Shown here: positions 26,681 through 38,200 of the stretch, piece by piece
Position numbering within the stretch: position 1 is the first letter of the stretch
How the letters are laid out: each line of letters opens with the position of its first letter
Assembly (NCBI GenBank): GCA_902613275.1
Contig: CACMGM010000003.1
Coordinates: 34,513 to 98,512, forward strand
From: an uncultured Alphaproteobacteria bacterium
GTDB lineage: Bacteria; Pseudomonadota; Alphaproteobacteria; HIMB59; GCA-002718135
DNA: 64,000 nucleotides
Direction: 5' to 3'
The notes under the pieces: generated by a model
Told to the model about the DNA's origin: nothing
Seen by the model: the letters and a program-made list of their open reading frames with translations, nothing else
The model's database searches: none
Program-made: the position numbers and the translations under genes

Positions 26681-27055
26681 ATGTTTGCTTTTATTACCAT
26701 TGGGACAAATAATTTAAAAAAATCATCTGCATTTTATAATAAAATTTTAAAACCTCTAAAAATTAAAAAAGTTTTATCTCATAATCGATATTATGGTTAT
26801 GCTAAAAAAGAAACTCCTAAAAAAATTGAATTATACTTGATTAGACCTCATAACAAAAAAAAAGCAACCATAGGAAATGGTACAATGATTACTTTTAAAG
26901 CTAATTCTAAAAAAACTGTTAATGAATTTTATAAAATTGGAATTAGTCTTGGAGCAAAAGATGAAGGAATGCCTAAGCCCAGACATGGTAAAGATTATTA
27001 TGCATATTTAAGGGATTTAGATGGCAACAAGATTTGTGTTTTTAAAAAAATTTGA
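26681..27055 (+). CDS. VOC/glyoxalase-family protein
   Basis: 124 residues forming one vicinal-oxygen-chelate module pair: 'FAFITIGTNNLKKSSAFYNKIL' (fragment 'GTNNLKKSSAFYNKIL') at the N-terminus and 'YAYLRDLDGNKICVF' at the C-terminus, the typical beta-alpha-beta-beta-beta repeat ends. Such small single-domain proteins include lactoylglutathione lyase-like enzymes and resistance proteins; the substrate here is unknown. It begins 11 bases after tRNA-Leu and probably shares its transcript. It converges on nadK with a two-base gap. Confidence 0.85.
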   Translation: MFAFITIGTNNLKKSSAFYNKILKPLKIKKVLSHNRYYGYAKKETPKKIELYLIRPHNKKKATIGNGTMITFKANSKKTVNEFYKIGISLGAKDEGMPKPRHGKDYYAYLRDLDGNKICVFKKI

Positions 27056-27057
27056 TC

Positions 27058-27816
27058 TTAAAAATTAAATTGTTCATTCAAAATTTTATCTTCAATAGAG
27101 TGTTTACTATCGAACAATACAGTGCATTTATTTTCATCTGAAGATACAATATTGACTCTACTAATATCTCTAAATTCAACATTGTCTGCAGTTACGCTAG
27201 ATGAGCGTTCATCATTATTTAACACTTCGAAATCAATTTTACTAATTTCAGATAACAGAGCACCTCTCCATCTCCTTGGTCTAAAGGCACTGATTGGAGT
27301 TAATGCAAGTATATTTGAGTCTAAAGGTAGAATACTACCATGTGCGGATAGATTATAAGCTGTACTTCCAGCTGATGTAGATAACAAAACGCCATCACAT
27401 ATCAATTCTTCCATTTTTACTTTCTCATTTATTTTGATTTTAATTTTTGATGCCAAATGAGTCTGCCTCATAAGAGAAACTTCATTATATGCATATGCCT
27501 CAAAGATTTCATTATTAACACTTTGTGCAGTCATTTTTAATGGTTTAAAAGTAGATTTTTTAGCATTGGTAATCATGTCATTTAAACTTTCATTACTAAG
27601 ATTATTCATTAAAAAGCCAATTGAACCAAAGTTTATTCCAAAAAATGGTTTTTTTAGTTTATTAAAATTATGAAGTGATTTTAAAAGTAATCCATCTCCT
27701 CCAATTGGAATAATATAATCGGCATCTTCCACAGAATTTTGTCCAAATAATTCTATTAGTTTTTTTTCTGTATTTTTTGCCTCAGGATTTTTTGATGATA
27801 AAAAATGAAATTTCAT
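27058..27816 (-). CDS. nadK: NAD kinase
   Basis: 252 residues. The 'GGDG' nucleotide-binding motif is at 39-42, 'FGINFGSIGFLMN' follows, and 'DGVLLSTSAGSTAYNLSAHG' (fragment 'STSAGSTAYNLSA') is the second conserved block. It phosphorylates NAD to NADP. It overlaps moaA by one base (TAATG), so the two are translationally coupled, though no metabolic link between them is obvious. Confidence 0.93.
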   Translation of the reverse strand: MKFHFLSSKNPEAKNTEKKLIELFGQNSVEDADYIIPIGGDGLLLKSLHNFNKLKKPFFGINFGSIGFLMNNLSNESLNDMITNAKKSTFKPLKMTAQSVNNEIFEAYAYNEVSLMRQTHLASKIKIKINEKVKMEELICDGVLLSTSAGSTAYNLSAHGSILPLDSNILALTPISAFRPRRWRGALLSEISKIDFEVLNNDERSSSVTADNVEFRDISRVNIVSSDENKCTVLFDSKHSIEDKILNEQFNF

Positions 27817-28808
27817 TATCCACCTGTTACGTTCATATGTCTTTTCATATATTTATTAATTTTTTCTCCAATCATAAAATCATGTTGTTTTGGTTTAATA
27901 TTAAGAGCAAACTTAATTTTTTCTTTTATATAATCATCACTATAATCTTTTCTCATTATTTCTCTAAAATCAACAAAGTCATTCTGACCAAGGCACATGA
28001 AAAGTTTACCAGTGCTCGATATTCTTACTCTATTGCAAGAGGCACAAAAATTATTTGTTAAAGGACTTATAAACCCAATTTTATTAGAAACTAAATCACT
28101 AGTATAAAATCTTGCTGGACCTCCAGTACTATAATCAATTTTAGAAAAATTATATATTTTGTCTAGTTTTGAAAAAGTATCAGATAATGAGATAAACTGA
28201 TATTCTCTTGATATATCTGTTTCTTTCATTGGCATTACTTCGATAAATGTAAGATCAATTTTTTTATTACTAGTCCAATTTATTAATTCTTCAATTTCAT
28301 TTTCATTAAAATCTTTAATTACTACAGTATTAATTTTAATTTTTATGTTGTTATCAAGTGCTTCATTAATTCCATCAAAAACTTTTTCAATATTTCCAAA
28401 TCTTGTTATTTTATTATATTTTTCGGGATTAATTGTATCTAGAGAAACATTAATCCTATTAATACCATTTAGCTTCAGTAGTTTTGCATATTTTTTTAAT
28501 AATGTACCATTTGTTGTAAGTGTTATTTCCCTTAGATTTGTTTTTTCTTTTTTGGTATTAAGTTTTTCAATTAATTTTATAATATCATTTCTTACCAAAG
28601 GCTCACCCCCAGTTAATCTAATTTTTTCTACTCCGAGTTCTATAAAGTTGTCACATAACCTTTCAATTTCTTCTAAAGTGAGTACGTCTTTTCGAGGGAG
28701 AAATTGCATTTTTTCTTTCATACAATAAACACATCTCAGATCACATCTATCTGTAACAGATACTCTCAGATAATTTACTTTTCTTAAATACTGATCAATT
28801 AGTTGCAT
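27816..28808 (-). CDS. moaA: GTP 3',8-cyclase (molybdenum cofactor biosynthesis)
   Basis: 330 residues. The radical-SAM cluster motif 'CDLRCVYC' has Cys22, Cys26 and Cys29; a second three-Cys set lies in 'NNFCASCNRVR' and a downstream 'LFMCLG'; the protein ends in Gly-Gly ('VTGG'), needed for activity in MoaA. It rearranges GTP to 3',8-cyclo-GTP, the first step toward molybdopterin. No other moa genes are in the window. Its first bases overlap the end of the DUF3553 gene by 14. Confidence 0.95.
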   Translation of the reverse strand: MQLIDQYLRKVNYLRVSVTDRCDLRCVYCMKEKMQFLPRKDVLTLEEIERLCDNFIELGVEKIRLTGGEPLVRNDIIKLIEKLNTKKEKTNLREITLTTNGTLLKKYAKLLKLNGINRINVSLDTINPEKYNKITRFGNIEKVFDGINEALDNNIKIKINTVVIKDFNENEIEELINWTSNKKIDLTFIEVMPMKETDISREYQFISLSDTFSKLDKIYNFSKIDYSTGGPARFYTSDLVSNKIGFISPLTNNFCASCNRVRISSTGKLFMCLGQNDFVDFREIMRKDYSDDYIKEKIKFALNIKPKQHDFMIGEKINKYMKRHMNVTGG

Positions 28809-28992
28809 TTATATTAATTATTTTTAATTCAACTTCTCTAGGGTTAATAGTTTTTTTTCCAACATTTTCAAAATTAATTGTAACGATATTATTAATACAT
28901 GATTGTACTTGACCAATTCCCCATTCTTTTTCTTTACTGACATTTACAACAAAAGTACCCGGTGTAAGATCACCTATATAAAAATCTGACAT
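28795..28992 (-). CDS. DUF3553 small protein
   Basis: 65 residues. The segment 'EWGIGQVQS' followed by 'VTINFENVGKKTI' is characteristic of DUF3553, a short SH3-like beta-barrel domain found mainly in alphaproteobacteria and also appended to some UvrD helicases. Function is unknown; a nucleic-acid or protein-binding role is guessed from the fold. It overlaps the moaA start by 14 bases and follows dksA by 10 bases, so it is in the middle of a dksA-DUF3553-moaA-nadK run. Confidence 0.8.
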   Translation of the reverse strand: MSDFYIGDLTPGTFVVNVSKEKEWGIGQVQSCINNIVTINFENVGKKTINPREVELKIININATN

Positions 28993-29002
28993 TTAAAAAA
29001 AA

Positions 29003-29410
29003 TTAATTAATTCTTTTTTCTGCTTTTTCATGCATTTCTTGAGCTTCTAAACTCAATGTTGCAACTGGTCTTGCTTCTAATCTTTTGATACTAATTGGAT
29101 CACCTGTTTCATCGCAATAACCATAGGAACCATCTTCAATTCTTTGAAGGGCTGCATCAATTTTATTAATTAGCTTTCTTTCTCTATCTCTTGTTCTAAG
29201 TTCGAAAGATCTAACTATTTCTTCAGATGCTCTATCAGTTATATCGGGTTTTGCCTCATTCTCATTCTGAAGATTATTTAAAGTTTGAGACGACTCCTTG
29301 AGCAAATCTTTTTTCCAACTTACTAATTTTTGCCTAAAATATTCTTTCATTTTGGCATTCATGAATTTTTCTTTCTGAGTTGGTTTATAATTTTTAGGTA
29401 ATTTAGTCAT
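29003..29410 (-). CDS. dksA: RNA polymerase-binding transcription factor DksA
   Basis: 135 residues from ATG 29410; an upstream in-frame start at 29437 is less likely because the family begins 'KLPKNYKPTQKEKFMN'. A coiled-coil hairpin inserts into the RNA polymerase secondary channel and works with ppGpp; 'DRASEE' (the acidic tip with two important Asp/Ala-like residues) is visible. The C-terminal zinc finger is degenerate: only 'YGYCDETGD' keeps a Cys, the other three positions are Thr, Ser and Ala-type residues. One-Cys forms are common in alphaproteobacteria. It is divergent from recA across a 214-base region. Confidence 0.93.
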   Translation of the reverse strand: MTKLPKNYKPTQKEKFMNAKMKEYFRQKLVSWKKDLLKESSQTLNNLQNENEAKPDITDRASEEIVRSFELRTRDRERKLINKIDAALQRIEDGSYGYCDETGDPISIKRLEARPVATLSLEAQEMHEKAEKRIN

Positions 29411-29624
29411 AATTTTAAAACGCTGCTGATTTATCAAATGATTTTATTTATTCAAGCAATATTGAAATTTTATTAATTATAAATAATTCATATTTTTCAA
29501 TATTTTAATAAAAATTTCATAAAAGAACAAAAATAGAACTTTTAAAAATAGAACAAAACGTGTACAAGTAAACATGATTTGCAAGAATCTTAATAAAAAC
29601 ATAGTAAATTAATGGAGAAATTTA
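29411..29624. promoter_or_regulatory. Divergent dksA-recA intergenic region
   Basis: This 214-base AT-rich stretch holds the promoters of both genes. For recA I see the SOS box (29525-29539), a weak promoter candidate TTGCAA (29579-29584) and TAGTAA (29602-29607) with 17 bases between, and a GGAG ribosome site at 29614-29617 before ATG 29625. I see no open reading frame or RNA gene in it. Confidence 0.5.
29525..29539 (+). promoter_or_regulatory. Alphaproteobacterial SOS box (LexA operator) upstream of recA
   Basis: GAAC at 29525-29528 and GAAC at 29536-29539 are separated by exactly seven bases, the direct-repeat operator known for alphaproteobacterial LexA. A third GAAC at 29551-29554 is followed seven bases later by GTAC (29562-29565), a possible second, imperfect site. 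These lie 60-100 bases before the recA ATG, in the dksA-recA intergenic region. Confidence 0.75.
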
Positions 29625-30728
29625 ATGTCTCAAGCTAAATTAAAAGTAGTAAATAACGAAAATTCAATGGATAAAGAAAACAGAAGTAAATCTCTAGAAG
29701 CCGCTGTAAGCCTAATAGAGAAAAATTATGGAAAAGGCTCAATAATGAAATTGGGCTCTAAAACAAATGTAGATATTGAAGCAATATCTACCGGTTCATT
29801 AGGGCTTGATATAGCTCTTGGTATAGGTGGAGTTCCAAAGGGGAGAATTATTGAAATTTATGGACCTGAAAGTTCTGGTAAAACTACTTTAGCTACTCAT
29901 ATTGTTGCAGAGTCACAAAAACAAGGTGGAAATTGTGCATTTATAGATGCTGAGCATGCTCTAGATCCAGCATATGCAAAGAAATTAGGTGTAAATTTAG
30001 AAGAATTATTAATTTCCCAGCCTGATACAGGTGAGCAGGGTTTAGAAATTGCTGACTCTTTAATTAAATCTGGGGGTATTGATGTGCTAGTTATTGACTC
30101 AGTTGCGGCACTTGTACCAAGAGCTGAACTAGAAGGCGATATGGGAGATTCATTGCCTGGTTTACAAGCTAGATTGATGAGTCAAGCTTTAAGAAAACTC
30201 ACAAGTTCTATCGCTCAATCAAACACTCTAGTTGTATTCATAAATCAACTTAGAATGAAAATTGGCGTTATGTTTGGTAGTCCTGAGACAACTACAGGAG
30301 GTAATGCTCTAAAATTTTATTCCTCAGTAAGAATGGATATTAGAAGAATTGGTGCGATAAAGGATAAAGATGAAATCATTGGAAATCAAACTAGGGTAAA
30401 AATAGTTAAAAATAAAGTTGCGCCACCATTTAAAGTTGTTGAATTTGATATCATGTATGGTGAGGGCATATCTAAATTAGGTGAATTAGTTGATTTAGGT
30501 GTTAAAGCAGAAATAATTGATAAATCAGGATCATGGTTTGCTTATAAAAATACTAAAATAGGCCAGGGTAGAGAAAACGTTAAAAATTTTCTTAATGATA
30601 ATCCTACTATAGCTAAAGAGATTGAAAATCAAATTCTTCAAAACGCCGGAATAGTTGAAAAAGCTATGATGGAAGGAAAAGTAGATAATAAAGAAAAAGA
30701 AAAAGAGGTTGAAGAAGTAAAAGAATAA
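29625..30728 (+). CDS. recA: Recombinase RecA
   Basis: 367 residues. Walker A 'GPESSGKTT' begins at 80, the Walker B/L1 block '[18 protein letters not shown]' and L2 region '[13 protein letters not shown]' are intact. It forms the strand-exchange filament and activates LexA cleavage. The C-terminus is an acidic, Glu/Lys-rich tail as usual. Expression is probably SOS-controlled through the GAAC-N7-GAAC box. A strong intrinsic terminator follows at 30750-30776. Confidence 0.98.
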   Translation: MSQAKLKVVNNENSMDKENRSKSLEAAVSLIEKNYGKGSIMKLGSKTNVDIEAISTGSLGLDIALGIGGVPKGRIIEIYGPESSGKTTLATHIVAESQKQGGNCAFIDAEHALDPAYAKKLGVNLEELLISQPDTGEQGLEIADSLIKSGGIDVLVIDSVAALVPRAELEGDMGDSLPGLQARLMSQALRKLTSSIAQSNTLVVFINQLRMKIGVMFGSPETTTGGNALKFYSSVRMDIRRIGAIKDKDEIIGNQTRVKIVKNKVAPPFKVVEFDIMYGEGISKLGELVDLGVKAEIIDKSGSWFAYKNTKIGQGRENVKNFLNDNPTIAKEIENQILQNAGIVEKAMMEGKVDNKEKEKEVEEVKE

Positions 30729-30749
30729 AAAAAATAAATTTTTGATTAG

Positions 30750-30776
30750 CGCCTATTAGAAAATAGGCGTTTTTTA
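30750..30776 (+). terminator. Intrinsic terminator of recA
   Basis: CGCCTATT (30750-30757) pairs perfectly with AATAGGCG (30762-30769) around a four-base loop, followed by six T (30770-30775). It lies 21 bases after the recA stop and is the only GC-rich stem with a T tract that I found in the window. Confidence 0.92.
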
Positions 30777-30777
30777 T

Positions 30778-30812
30778 TTAGACAATAGAGTTTTCAAGTT
30801 ATAATACCTTTG
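30778..30812 (+). promoter_or_regulatory. Promoter of alaS, adjacent to the start codon
   Basis: A perfect -10 TATAAT is at 30800-30805 with a loose -35 (TTAGAC, 30778-30783, 16-base spacing). Transcription would begin near 30812, about two bases before the ATG at 30814, and no Shine-Dalgarno site is present, so alaS mRNA is predicted to be leaderless or nearly so. Confidence 0.65.
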
Positions 30813-30813
30813 C

Positions 30814-33486
30814 ATGAATTCAAATCAGATAAGGTCAACATTTCTTAATTATTTTAAAAAAAATGGACATGAAATTGTTCATTCTAGCTCTTTAGTACCA
30901 GATAATGATCCAAGTTTAATGTTTGCTAACTCTGGAATGGTACAATTTAAAAATATTTTCACAGGTAAAGAGACAAGAGAATATAATAGAGCAACTACTG
31001 CTCAAAAATGTGTAAGAGCGGGTGGTAAACACAATGATTTAGAAAATGTAGGATACACAACAAGACACCATACTTTTTTTGAAATGTTAGGTAATTTCTC
31101 TTTTGGAGATTATTTTAAAGAGTTGGCCATAGAACTAGCTTGGAATCTAATTACTAAAGAATATTCAATAAATAAAGATAGACTATTAGTAACTGTTTAT
31201 TCTGATGATCAGGAAGCTTTTGATTTATGGAAAAAAATAGCTGGTTTATCTGAAAATAAAATTATTAAAATAAGTACTTCTGATAATTTTTGGTCAATGG
31301 GTGAAACTGGTCCTTGCGGTCCATGTTCTGAAATATTTTATGACCATGGTGATAAATGCGAAGGAGGCCCCCCAGGTTCTCCAAACGAAGATGGTGATAG
31401 ATTTATAGAAATATGGAATTTAGTATTTATGCAATACGAGCAAATATCTAAATCTGAGAGAATAAATCTACCAAAACCCTCCATTGATACTGGAATGGGG
31501 TTAGAGAGAATGACAGCTCTTCTAGATGGTTCTAACGATAATTATTCAACAGATTTATTTAAACCAATTATAAATGAATCAACAAAACTATGTGGTGATG
31601 AAAGTTCAATAACAAATCCTAGCCACAGAGTGATTGCAGATCACTTAAAATCCTCCTCTTTTTTAATTGCTGATGGAGTAATGCCTTCAAATGAAGGTCG
31701 AGGATACGTCTTGCGAAGAATAATGAGAAGGGGAATGCGACACGCTCATTCTTTGGGTAATAAAGAGCCTGTATTTCATAAGCTATTTCCTATTTTTTTA
31801 GATGGAATAAAAAATTCTTATCCTGAATTAGATAGAGCAAGAGATCTCATTACTAATACACTGATGAATGAAGAAACTAAATTTAAGGAAACTGTTGAAA
31901 AAGGAATTAAAATTTTAGATGAGGAAATTTCTAACTCAACAAATATATTTAATGGAGAAGTAGCATTTAAATTATACGACACCTATGGATTTCCCTTAGA
32001 TCTAACACAAGATTATTTGAAAAGTAAAAATATTGAAGTCGATATAAAAACATTTGAACAAAAAATGTTAGATCAAAAGGAAAGAGCGAGACAAAGCTGG
32101 AGAGGTACAGGAGACATCGAGGATGAAGGCATTTGGTTTGAAATAACTTCTAAAATAGAGCCAACAGAATTTTTAGGATATTCTGATATGGAAGCTGATT
32201 GTAAAATAATTTCAATCATATCAGACAGTAAGTCAGTAGATAAAATTAAAAAAGATAAAGAAGCAATTATAATATTAAATCAAACACCTTTTTATGGGGA
32301 AAGTGGTGGTCAGGCGGGTGATCAGGGTTTTTTTGAAAATGATAACTTTAAGTTTGAAATTATGAATACTACAAAAATATTTGGAAACTATTTTCTTCAC
32401 AAAGGTAAAGTAATTAATGGTGAATGCAAAGTTGAAGATACCATTAAAGCAAGCATTAATACGGTGAATAGAGATTTTATTAAATATAATCATTCTTCAA
32501 CTCATTTATTACATGCTGCTTTAAGAAAAATACTGGGCAAGCATGTCACGCAGAAGGGTTCACTGGTAAATTCAGAAAAACTTAGATTTGATTTTAGTCA
32601 TAATAATCCAATTGAAAAAGATCAACTCATAAAAGTTGAAGAAATTGTAAATAATCAAATTCAAAACAATGGAATTGTTGAAATTAAAATTGTTGATCAA
32701 AAAAAAGCTATTGAAGAAGGTGCGATGGCATTATTTGGAGAAAAATATAGTGATGAAGTAAGAGTAGTAACAATGGGTCAAGAAAATGAATCATTCTTTT
32801 CAAAAGAATTATGTGGAGGAACTCATGTTGTTAAATTGGGTGAAATAAGTAAATTTAAAATAACTAATCAATCTAGTGTTGCATCTGGAATTAGAAGAAT
32901 AGAGGCTGTATCTAATATTGCAGTGGATAAATATTTTAAAGAAATAGAAAGAAATTTATTAGAAAAAAATAAAAACCAAGATAATCAAATTGAAGATTTA
33001 AAGAATAAAATTAAAAATATTAATGCTGATTATAATTTTAAAATGCAATCTGAAGACAAAGGTTTGTTAATTAAAGAATTAATTCAAATACACGAAAAAT
33101 TAAAACAAAATATGTCTATATCAAAAAATATTGATAATATTGTTATAAAAAAAATTAAAGAATTTAATTTTATATACTTGATTGCCGAAGACTACCCTAA
33201 TAAATCTTTGAAAACATTTATTGATGAGCAAAAAAAACAATATAACAAAAATAGTGTTTCGTTAATAATTTCAAATAATGATAACAAACTATCTATAGTG
33301 CTAGGAGTAACTGAAGATATTACAGAACTTTTTGATGCTTCAAAAGAAATAAGAGAAATTTCGATTATTCTAGGTGGCAAGGGTGGGGGTGGTAGAAAAG
33401 ATCTTGCTCAAGGAGGAGGATCAGATGTTAGTCAAATTAATGAGTGTATAAAATACGTAGAAGATAAATTAAATTCTATTAGTTAA
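30814..33486 (+). CDS. alaS: Alanine-tRNA ligase
   Basis: 890 residues, full length. The class II core shows '[18 protein letters not shown]' and 'GMGLERM'; the editing domain has the zinc ligands '[11 protein letters not shown]' and 'CGGTHV'; the C-terminal Gly-rich '[16 protein letters not shown]' belongs to the C-Ala domain. It charges tRNA-Ala and edits mischarged Ser and Gly. The end overlaps the convergent icd gene by eight bases. Confidence 0.98.
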   Translation: MNSNQIRSTFLNYFKKNGHEIVHSSSLVPDNDPSLMFANSGMVQFKNIFTGKETREYNRATTAQKCVRAGGKHNDLENVGYTTRHHTFFEMLGNFSFGDYFKELAIELAWNLITKEYSINKDRLLVTVYSDDQEAFDLWKKIAGLSENKIIKISTSDNFWSMGETGPCGPCSEIFYDHGDKCEGGPPGSPNEDGDRFIEIWNLVFMQYEQISKSERINLPKPSIDTGMGLERMTALLDGSNDNYSTDLFKPIINESTKLCGDESSITNPSHRVIADHLKSSSFLIADGVMPSNEGRGYVLRRIMRRGMRHAHSLGNKEPVFHKLFPIFLDGIKNSYPELDRARDLITNTLMNEETKFKETVEKGIKILDEEISNSTNIFNGEVAFKLYDTYGFPLDLTQDYLKSKNIEVDIKTFEQKMLDQKERARQSWRGTGDIEDEGIWFEITSKIEPTEFLGYSDMEADCKIISIISDSKSVDKIKKDKEAIIILNQTPFYGESGGQAGDQGFFENDNFKFEIMNTTKIFGNYFLHKGKVINGECKVEDTIKASINTVNRDFIKYNHSSTHLLHAALRKILGKHVTQKGSLVNSEKLRFDFSHNNPIEKDQLIKVEEIVNNQIQNNGIVEIKIVDQKKAIEEGAMALFGEKYSDEVRVVTMGQENESFFSKELCGGTHVVKLGEISKFKITNQSSVASGIRRIEAVSNIAVDKYFKEIERNLLEKNKNQDNQIEDLKNKIKNINADYNFKMQSEDKGLLIKELIQIHEKLKQNMSISKNIDNIVIKKIKEFNFIYLIAEDYPNKSLKTFIDEQKKQYNKNSVSLIISNNDNKLSIVLGVTEDITELFDASKEIREISIILGGKGGGGRKDLAQGGGSDVSQINECIKYVEDKLNSIS

Positions 33487-34687
33487 TTTGAAAATTATTT
33501 TTTATTGCGCTTAAAAAATCTTGAGTGTTTGACCATTTCTGATCTTTGTTAATTAATATTGCTAGATCTTTTGTCATTTCACCACTCTCTACAGTTTTAA
33601 TACAGGTTTCTTCCAATTTTTTTGCAAAATTTATTAATTCATTATTACCATCAAATTCTCCTCTAAAACTTAAACCCCTTGTCCAAGCAAAGATTGATGC
33701 AATAGGATTAGTTGAAGTTTCTATACCTTTCTGATGATTTCTATAATGTCTTGTAACAGTTCCATGTGCAGCCTCAGCTTCTACTGTTTTACCATCTGGG
33801 GTCATTAACACACTTGTCATTAAACCTAGTGATCCAAATCCTTGAGCAACAGAATCTGATTGAACATCTCCATCATAATTTTTACAGGCCCAAATAAAAT
33901 TTCCTTCCCATTTCAATGCTGAAGCTACCATATCATCGATTAATCTGTGTTCATAAACTATTTCTTTTTCTTTAAACTTATCTTTAAATTCAGTGTCAAA
34001 CACATCCTGAAATAAATCTTTAAATCTTCCGTCATAGATTTTTAAAATAGTATTTTTAGTAGAAAGGTAAACTGGCCAACCAAGGTTAAGTCCATAATTA
34101 AAACAAGCTCTAGCAAAGTCTTTAATTGAATTATCTAAATTATACATTGATAGGGCTACACCAGATTTTTCAAATTCATATACATCTTTTGTAAACCCTT
34201 TAGATCCATCTTTAGGTTCAAAAACCATTTTAAGAGTTCCTGGTTTATTAATTAATGTGTCAGTCGCTCTGTATTGATCACCAAAGGCATGTCTAGCAAC
34301 TACAATCGGATGGTTCCAGTTTGTTATAATTCTTGGAACATTCTTGCATATAATTGGCTGTCTAAATATAGTTCCCCCCAATATATTTCTTATTGTACCA
34401 TTTGGAGAAAGCCACATTTGTTTTAATTTGAATTCTTCTACTCGATTTTCATCTGGTGTAATTGTTGCACATTTTATTCCTACACCATATTTTTTCACCG
34501 CCTCAGCCGCATCTTTTGTGATTTGATCATTTGTTTCATCTCTTTTAATCACTCCTAGATCAAAATATTTGATATTAATATCAAGATAAGGCAAAATTAA
34601 TTGTTCTTTGATGTACTCCCAGATAATTCTGGTCATTTCATCTCCATCCATTTCAACTACAGGGTTTTTAACTTTTATTTTTGCCAT
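33479..34687 (-). CDS. icd: NADP-dependent isocitrate dehydrogenase
   Basis: 402 residues of the eukaryotic-like (type II) NADP-IDH subfamily common in alphaproteobacteria. '[12 protein letters not shown]' near the N-terminus, '[16 protein letters not shown]' for the substrate loop, '[11 protein letters not shown]' and '[11 protein letters not shown]' for the cofactor site are all clear. It converts isocitrate to 2-oxoglutarate, giving NADPH, in the TCA cycle. Its start overlaps the end of the LOG-family gene by 13 bases, so the two are probably one transcript. Confidence 0.97.
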   Translation of the reverse strand: MAKIKVKNPVVEMDGDEMTRIIWEYIKEQLILPYLDINIKYFDLGVIKRDETNDQITKDAAEAVKKYGVGIKCATITPDENRVEEFKLKQMWLSPNGTIRNILGGTIFRQPIICKNVPRIITNWNHPIVVARHAFGDQYRATDTLINKPGTLKMVFEPKDGSKGFTKDVYEFEKSGVALSMYNLDNSIKDFARACFNYGLNLGWPVYLSTKNTILKIYDGRFKDLFQDVFDTEFKDKFKEKEIVYEHRLIDDMVASALKWEGNFIWACKNYDGDVQSDSVAQGFGSLGLMTSVLMTPDGKTVEAEAAHGTVTRHYRNHQKGIETSTNPIASIFAWTRGLSFRGEFDGNNELINFAKKLEETCIKTVESGEMTKDLAILINKDQKWSNTQDFLSAIKNNFQIN

Positions 34688-35226
34688 TTAATTAATATAT
34701 TTTTTAATTGATCAACTGTATCTATAATGTGAAAACTGTTTTGTAAATTTTTATTTGAAAATTTTTCATCTTCAAAAAATTTAAATTGTTGAAATAGATT
34801 ATCCCAGAAATTATTTTTATTAAAAAATATTATTGGCTTATTATGAATCCCAATTATTTTCCAAGATACAACTTCTACAATTTCTTCTAAAGTTCCTGTT
34901 CCTCCTGGTAATGCTAAATACGCATCACCTAACTCAAATAGTAACTTTTTTCTTTCAGACATATTATCCACTATTTTTAATTCATCTATATTTTCAAAAA
35001 TTATTTCTCTATCAGATAAAAAATTTGGAATTACTCCCATAATTCTATTTTTATGTTTTTTTGCTGTCTTAGCAACCACACCCATAATACCAACTTTTGC
35101 ACCACCGTAGACAATATTTATTTTAAATGATGATATTAATTTGCTAATTTCTTCTGCATCTTGATAATATTTATTACTTAATTTATCTGAAGATGAACAA
35201 TAGATAGTAATTGATTTAATTGTCAT
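34675..35226 (-). CDS. LOG-family nucleotide 5'-monophosphate phosphoribohydrolase
   Basis: 183 residues. '[13 protein letters not shown]' and '[17 protein letters not shown]' are the two diagnostic motifs of the LOG/TIGR00730 family (Rossmann fold). Plant members activate cytokinins; bacterial members hydrolyse purine nucleoside monophosphates to base and ribose 5-phosphate, and some make cytokinin-like compounds. No isopentenyltransferase is next to it, so a nucleotide-salvage role is more likely. It overlaps icd by 13 bases. Confidence 0.9.
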   Translation of the reverse strand: MTIKSITIYCSSSDKLSNKYYQDAEEISKLISSFKINIVYGGAKVGIMGVVAKTAKKHKNRIMGVIPNFLSDREIIFENIDELKIVDNMSERKKLLFELGDAYLALPGGTGTLEEIVEVVSWKIIGIHNKPIIFFNKNNFWDNLFQQFKFFEDEKFSNKNLQNSFHIIDTVDQLKNILIKWQK

Positions 35227-35253
35227 AGATTTAAAAGTTAATTTAAAAAAAAT

Positions 35254-38200
35254 TTAATTAGAAATTTTTTTCTTATACCAATTCTTAATGTTTTCTCTAA
35301 ACATCAAAGCTGACGGTGTCACAACTAATGTAAGAAATGTTGCAAAAAGTAATCCAAAAACTATAGCAGTTGATAATTGAACCCACCACTGAGTATCTGG
35401 AGATCCCCTTGTTATTTCTCTAGATATAAAATCAACATTCGTCATTGTTACCATTGGTAATAAACCTAGCACTGTTGTAGTTGTTGTCAGTAAAACTGGT
35501 CTAAGTCTTTGTGCTCCTGTTTTAATAATAGCTTCTCTTATGTTAGATGTTTTAGTCTTTAAAAAATCGAATGTATCAATTAAAATGATATTATTATTTA
35601 CTACTATTCCAGCTAGGGCGATAACACCAACTCCTGACATTACGATACCAAATGGTTGTGCAGTTACCATTAGGCCAATAAAGACACCAGCAGTTGACAT
35701 CACAACTGCAAAAAGAATTAAGAATGCACTATAAAAGCTATTAAATTGTAAAAGTAATATCATTAACATTAAAAATAAGGCAACTCCAAAAGCTCCAGTT
35801 AAAAATTCTTGAGCCTCTTTTTGATCTTCATTTTCTCCAATAAGTTCTGCTCTTATTTTACTATTCAATTCATAGCGGGGTAAATCTAACGTTCTTCCTC
35901 TCCAAGATGGAGCGGTATCCGAAATCCCTAAAACGTACTCAAGTTCTCTAACTTTTCCATCAGGATAAGTTCCAGGTTCTACATCAGCTTGAATATTAAT
36001 AGCATTTTTTGAATCTACTCTAATTATATTTCCTGTTCTGTTATTTGGAACAATTTCAACAAAATTGGATATTGGGACTAAACCATTTGAAGTTGTTACT
36101 CTCAAATTATCAATTCTATCAAGCGTTCTCCCTTCATTAGGGTAACGAAGAAAAAGTGGAATACTTTCATTACTATCATCAGGTCTGTATTCCCCAAGTT
36201 TAAGACCATTAGTTGCAAGTTTTATAACATTTCCTATAGATGAGATGTTAGCTCCAAATTTAGAAGCTTGTTTTCTATCTACATTTATTTCCCATTCTAT
36301 TCCAGGAGCTGGTAAATTATCTTCGACATTCATTAATTCAGGATAATTATCCATGAATTTTTTAAGCTTAATACCCTCATTAATTAAAAGTTTTTTATTA
36401 TCACTAGTTAATTTAATATTAATTGGTTTACCTTCTCCAGGCCCACCTTGTTGTTCTCTTGATTCTACTTTTATTCCATTTATACTTTTCGTTGCAGCTA
36501 AAATCTCTGCTAGTATAATTTTGGATTTTCTTCTTTTATCCCAATCTGTATATTCCAAACTTATTGATCCTATAAAGTCTTCTGATGACTCTGATTGTTC
36601 ACTTACATTTCCACTTAAAGAATAAATATTTTTAAATTCTTGTCTTTCTGATTGAAGTTTTAAAATTATATTTTCAACTCTTGAAACATAATCTTTTTTT
36701 TCTTCAACAGAAAGATTACCTCTTGCAAAAACCACAATTTTTGCAAGATCTGGTTCAACATCTGGGAAAAACTCAACACCTTCACCTACTTGAGTATAGG
36801 TATAATTTACTGCAACTAATACTACTAAAGCACTGATCATCACCTTCAAAGGATGGAATAATAAATAATTTAATATTTTAGCATAAAAACCTACAAAACC
36901 AGTTACATTTAAAACAGGCTCATTTGACTCTGAGGATAAGATTTTTGCATTTTTAGAAACTAATTTATCTGTAGAATTTACACTTTCTGAAATTTTATAA
37001 ACTCTTGGAATTATTCTTATAAACACAAATATAAATAGAGCAAAACTCAATAAATATTTTCCAATTGTAATAAATAAACTAAATCCCTGAAATTCTAAAA
37101 GTCCTAATCCATAAGATATTAGATTATAAAAAATTAGTGATATCAGTAATGGTACAATAAATTGAAGTAGTATTCTTGATACAGTGTTTAAAATAGATCC
37201 TAAAACTGGAACAAAAAGTAGTGCCATAAATAATGAAGAAATAAGAACGCATATAAGCGTTATTGGTAGATATTTCATAAACTCACCAGCAATTCCAGGC
37301 CAAAATATTAGAGGTAGAAATGCTGCAAGGGTAGTTGCAGTTGAGGATATTATTGGGAGCGACATCTTTTTTGATGCGTTTGCAAAAGCATCTTTTACAC
37401 TTAAACCTTCTTTCATTTTTCTATCAGCATATTCCACAACAACAATAGCCCCATCAACCAAAAGTCCTACAGATAAAATAAGTGCAAATAACACCACAAT
37501 ATTGATAGTAAAACCCATTACAGAAAGCGCTAATAAACCTGATAAAAATGACCCTGGTATAGATACGCCAACTAACAAACCTGATCTTACTCCTAAAGCT
37601 CCTAAGATTATAATTAAAACAAGTATTATCGCAGCTATTACATTATTCTGAAGACTGTTTAACATAGTTTTAATACCTTTTGATTGATCATTACCAAAAG
37701 AAATCTCAACATTATCTGGAAAGGTTTTTTGGGTTTTTGATGTAACTTTTTTTACTTCATCAATAGTATTTATGATATTTTCACCAATTCTTTTTGAAAC
37801 ATCAATAGTAATTGAATTTGATCCGTTTACGTTGGCATAAGATTGTCTATCTTCGAATGTTCTTTTTACTTCAGCAATATCTCGAAAAGTTATAACTGAG
37901 TCTCCACTAGTCTTTACAGGTGTATTTAAAACATCTTCAATAGTTTCATATAAACCTGGAACTTTAATATCAAAACTTCCATCACCGGTGTCCTGACCAC
38001 CAGCAGATACCATCATATTATTTTCTCTTACTATATTAATAAGACTTTCCAAATTTATACCGTAACTTTCTACAGCAGTTGGGTTGATTAAGATATCAAC
38101 TTGCTCATTTCTTTTACCTCCTATTTTAGCTTCTAAAACACTTGGAATTGTCTCTATATCATCTTGTAAAATGTCAGCTAAATCTTGAAGAGTTCTATTA

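Noticed and set aside
37184..37651. 155-codon open frame on the plus strand inside the RND permease gene
   Set aside because: It is antisense to a clearly conserved membrane protein and has no recognisable domain; it is a shadow frame.
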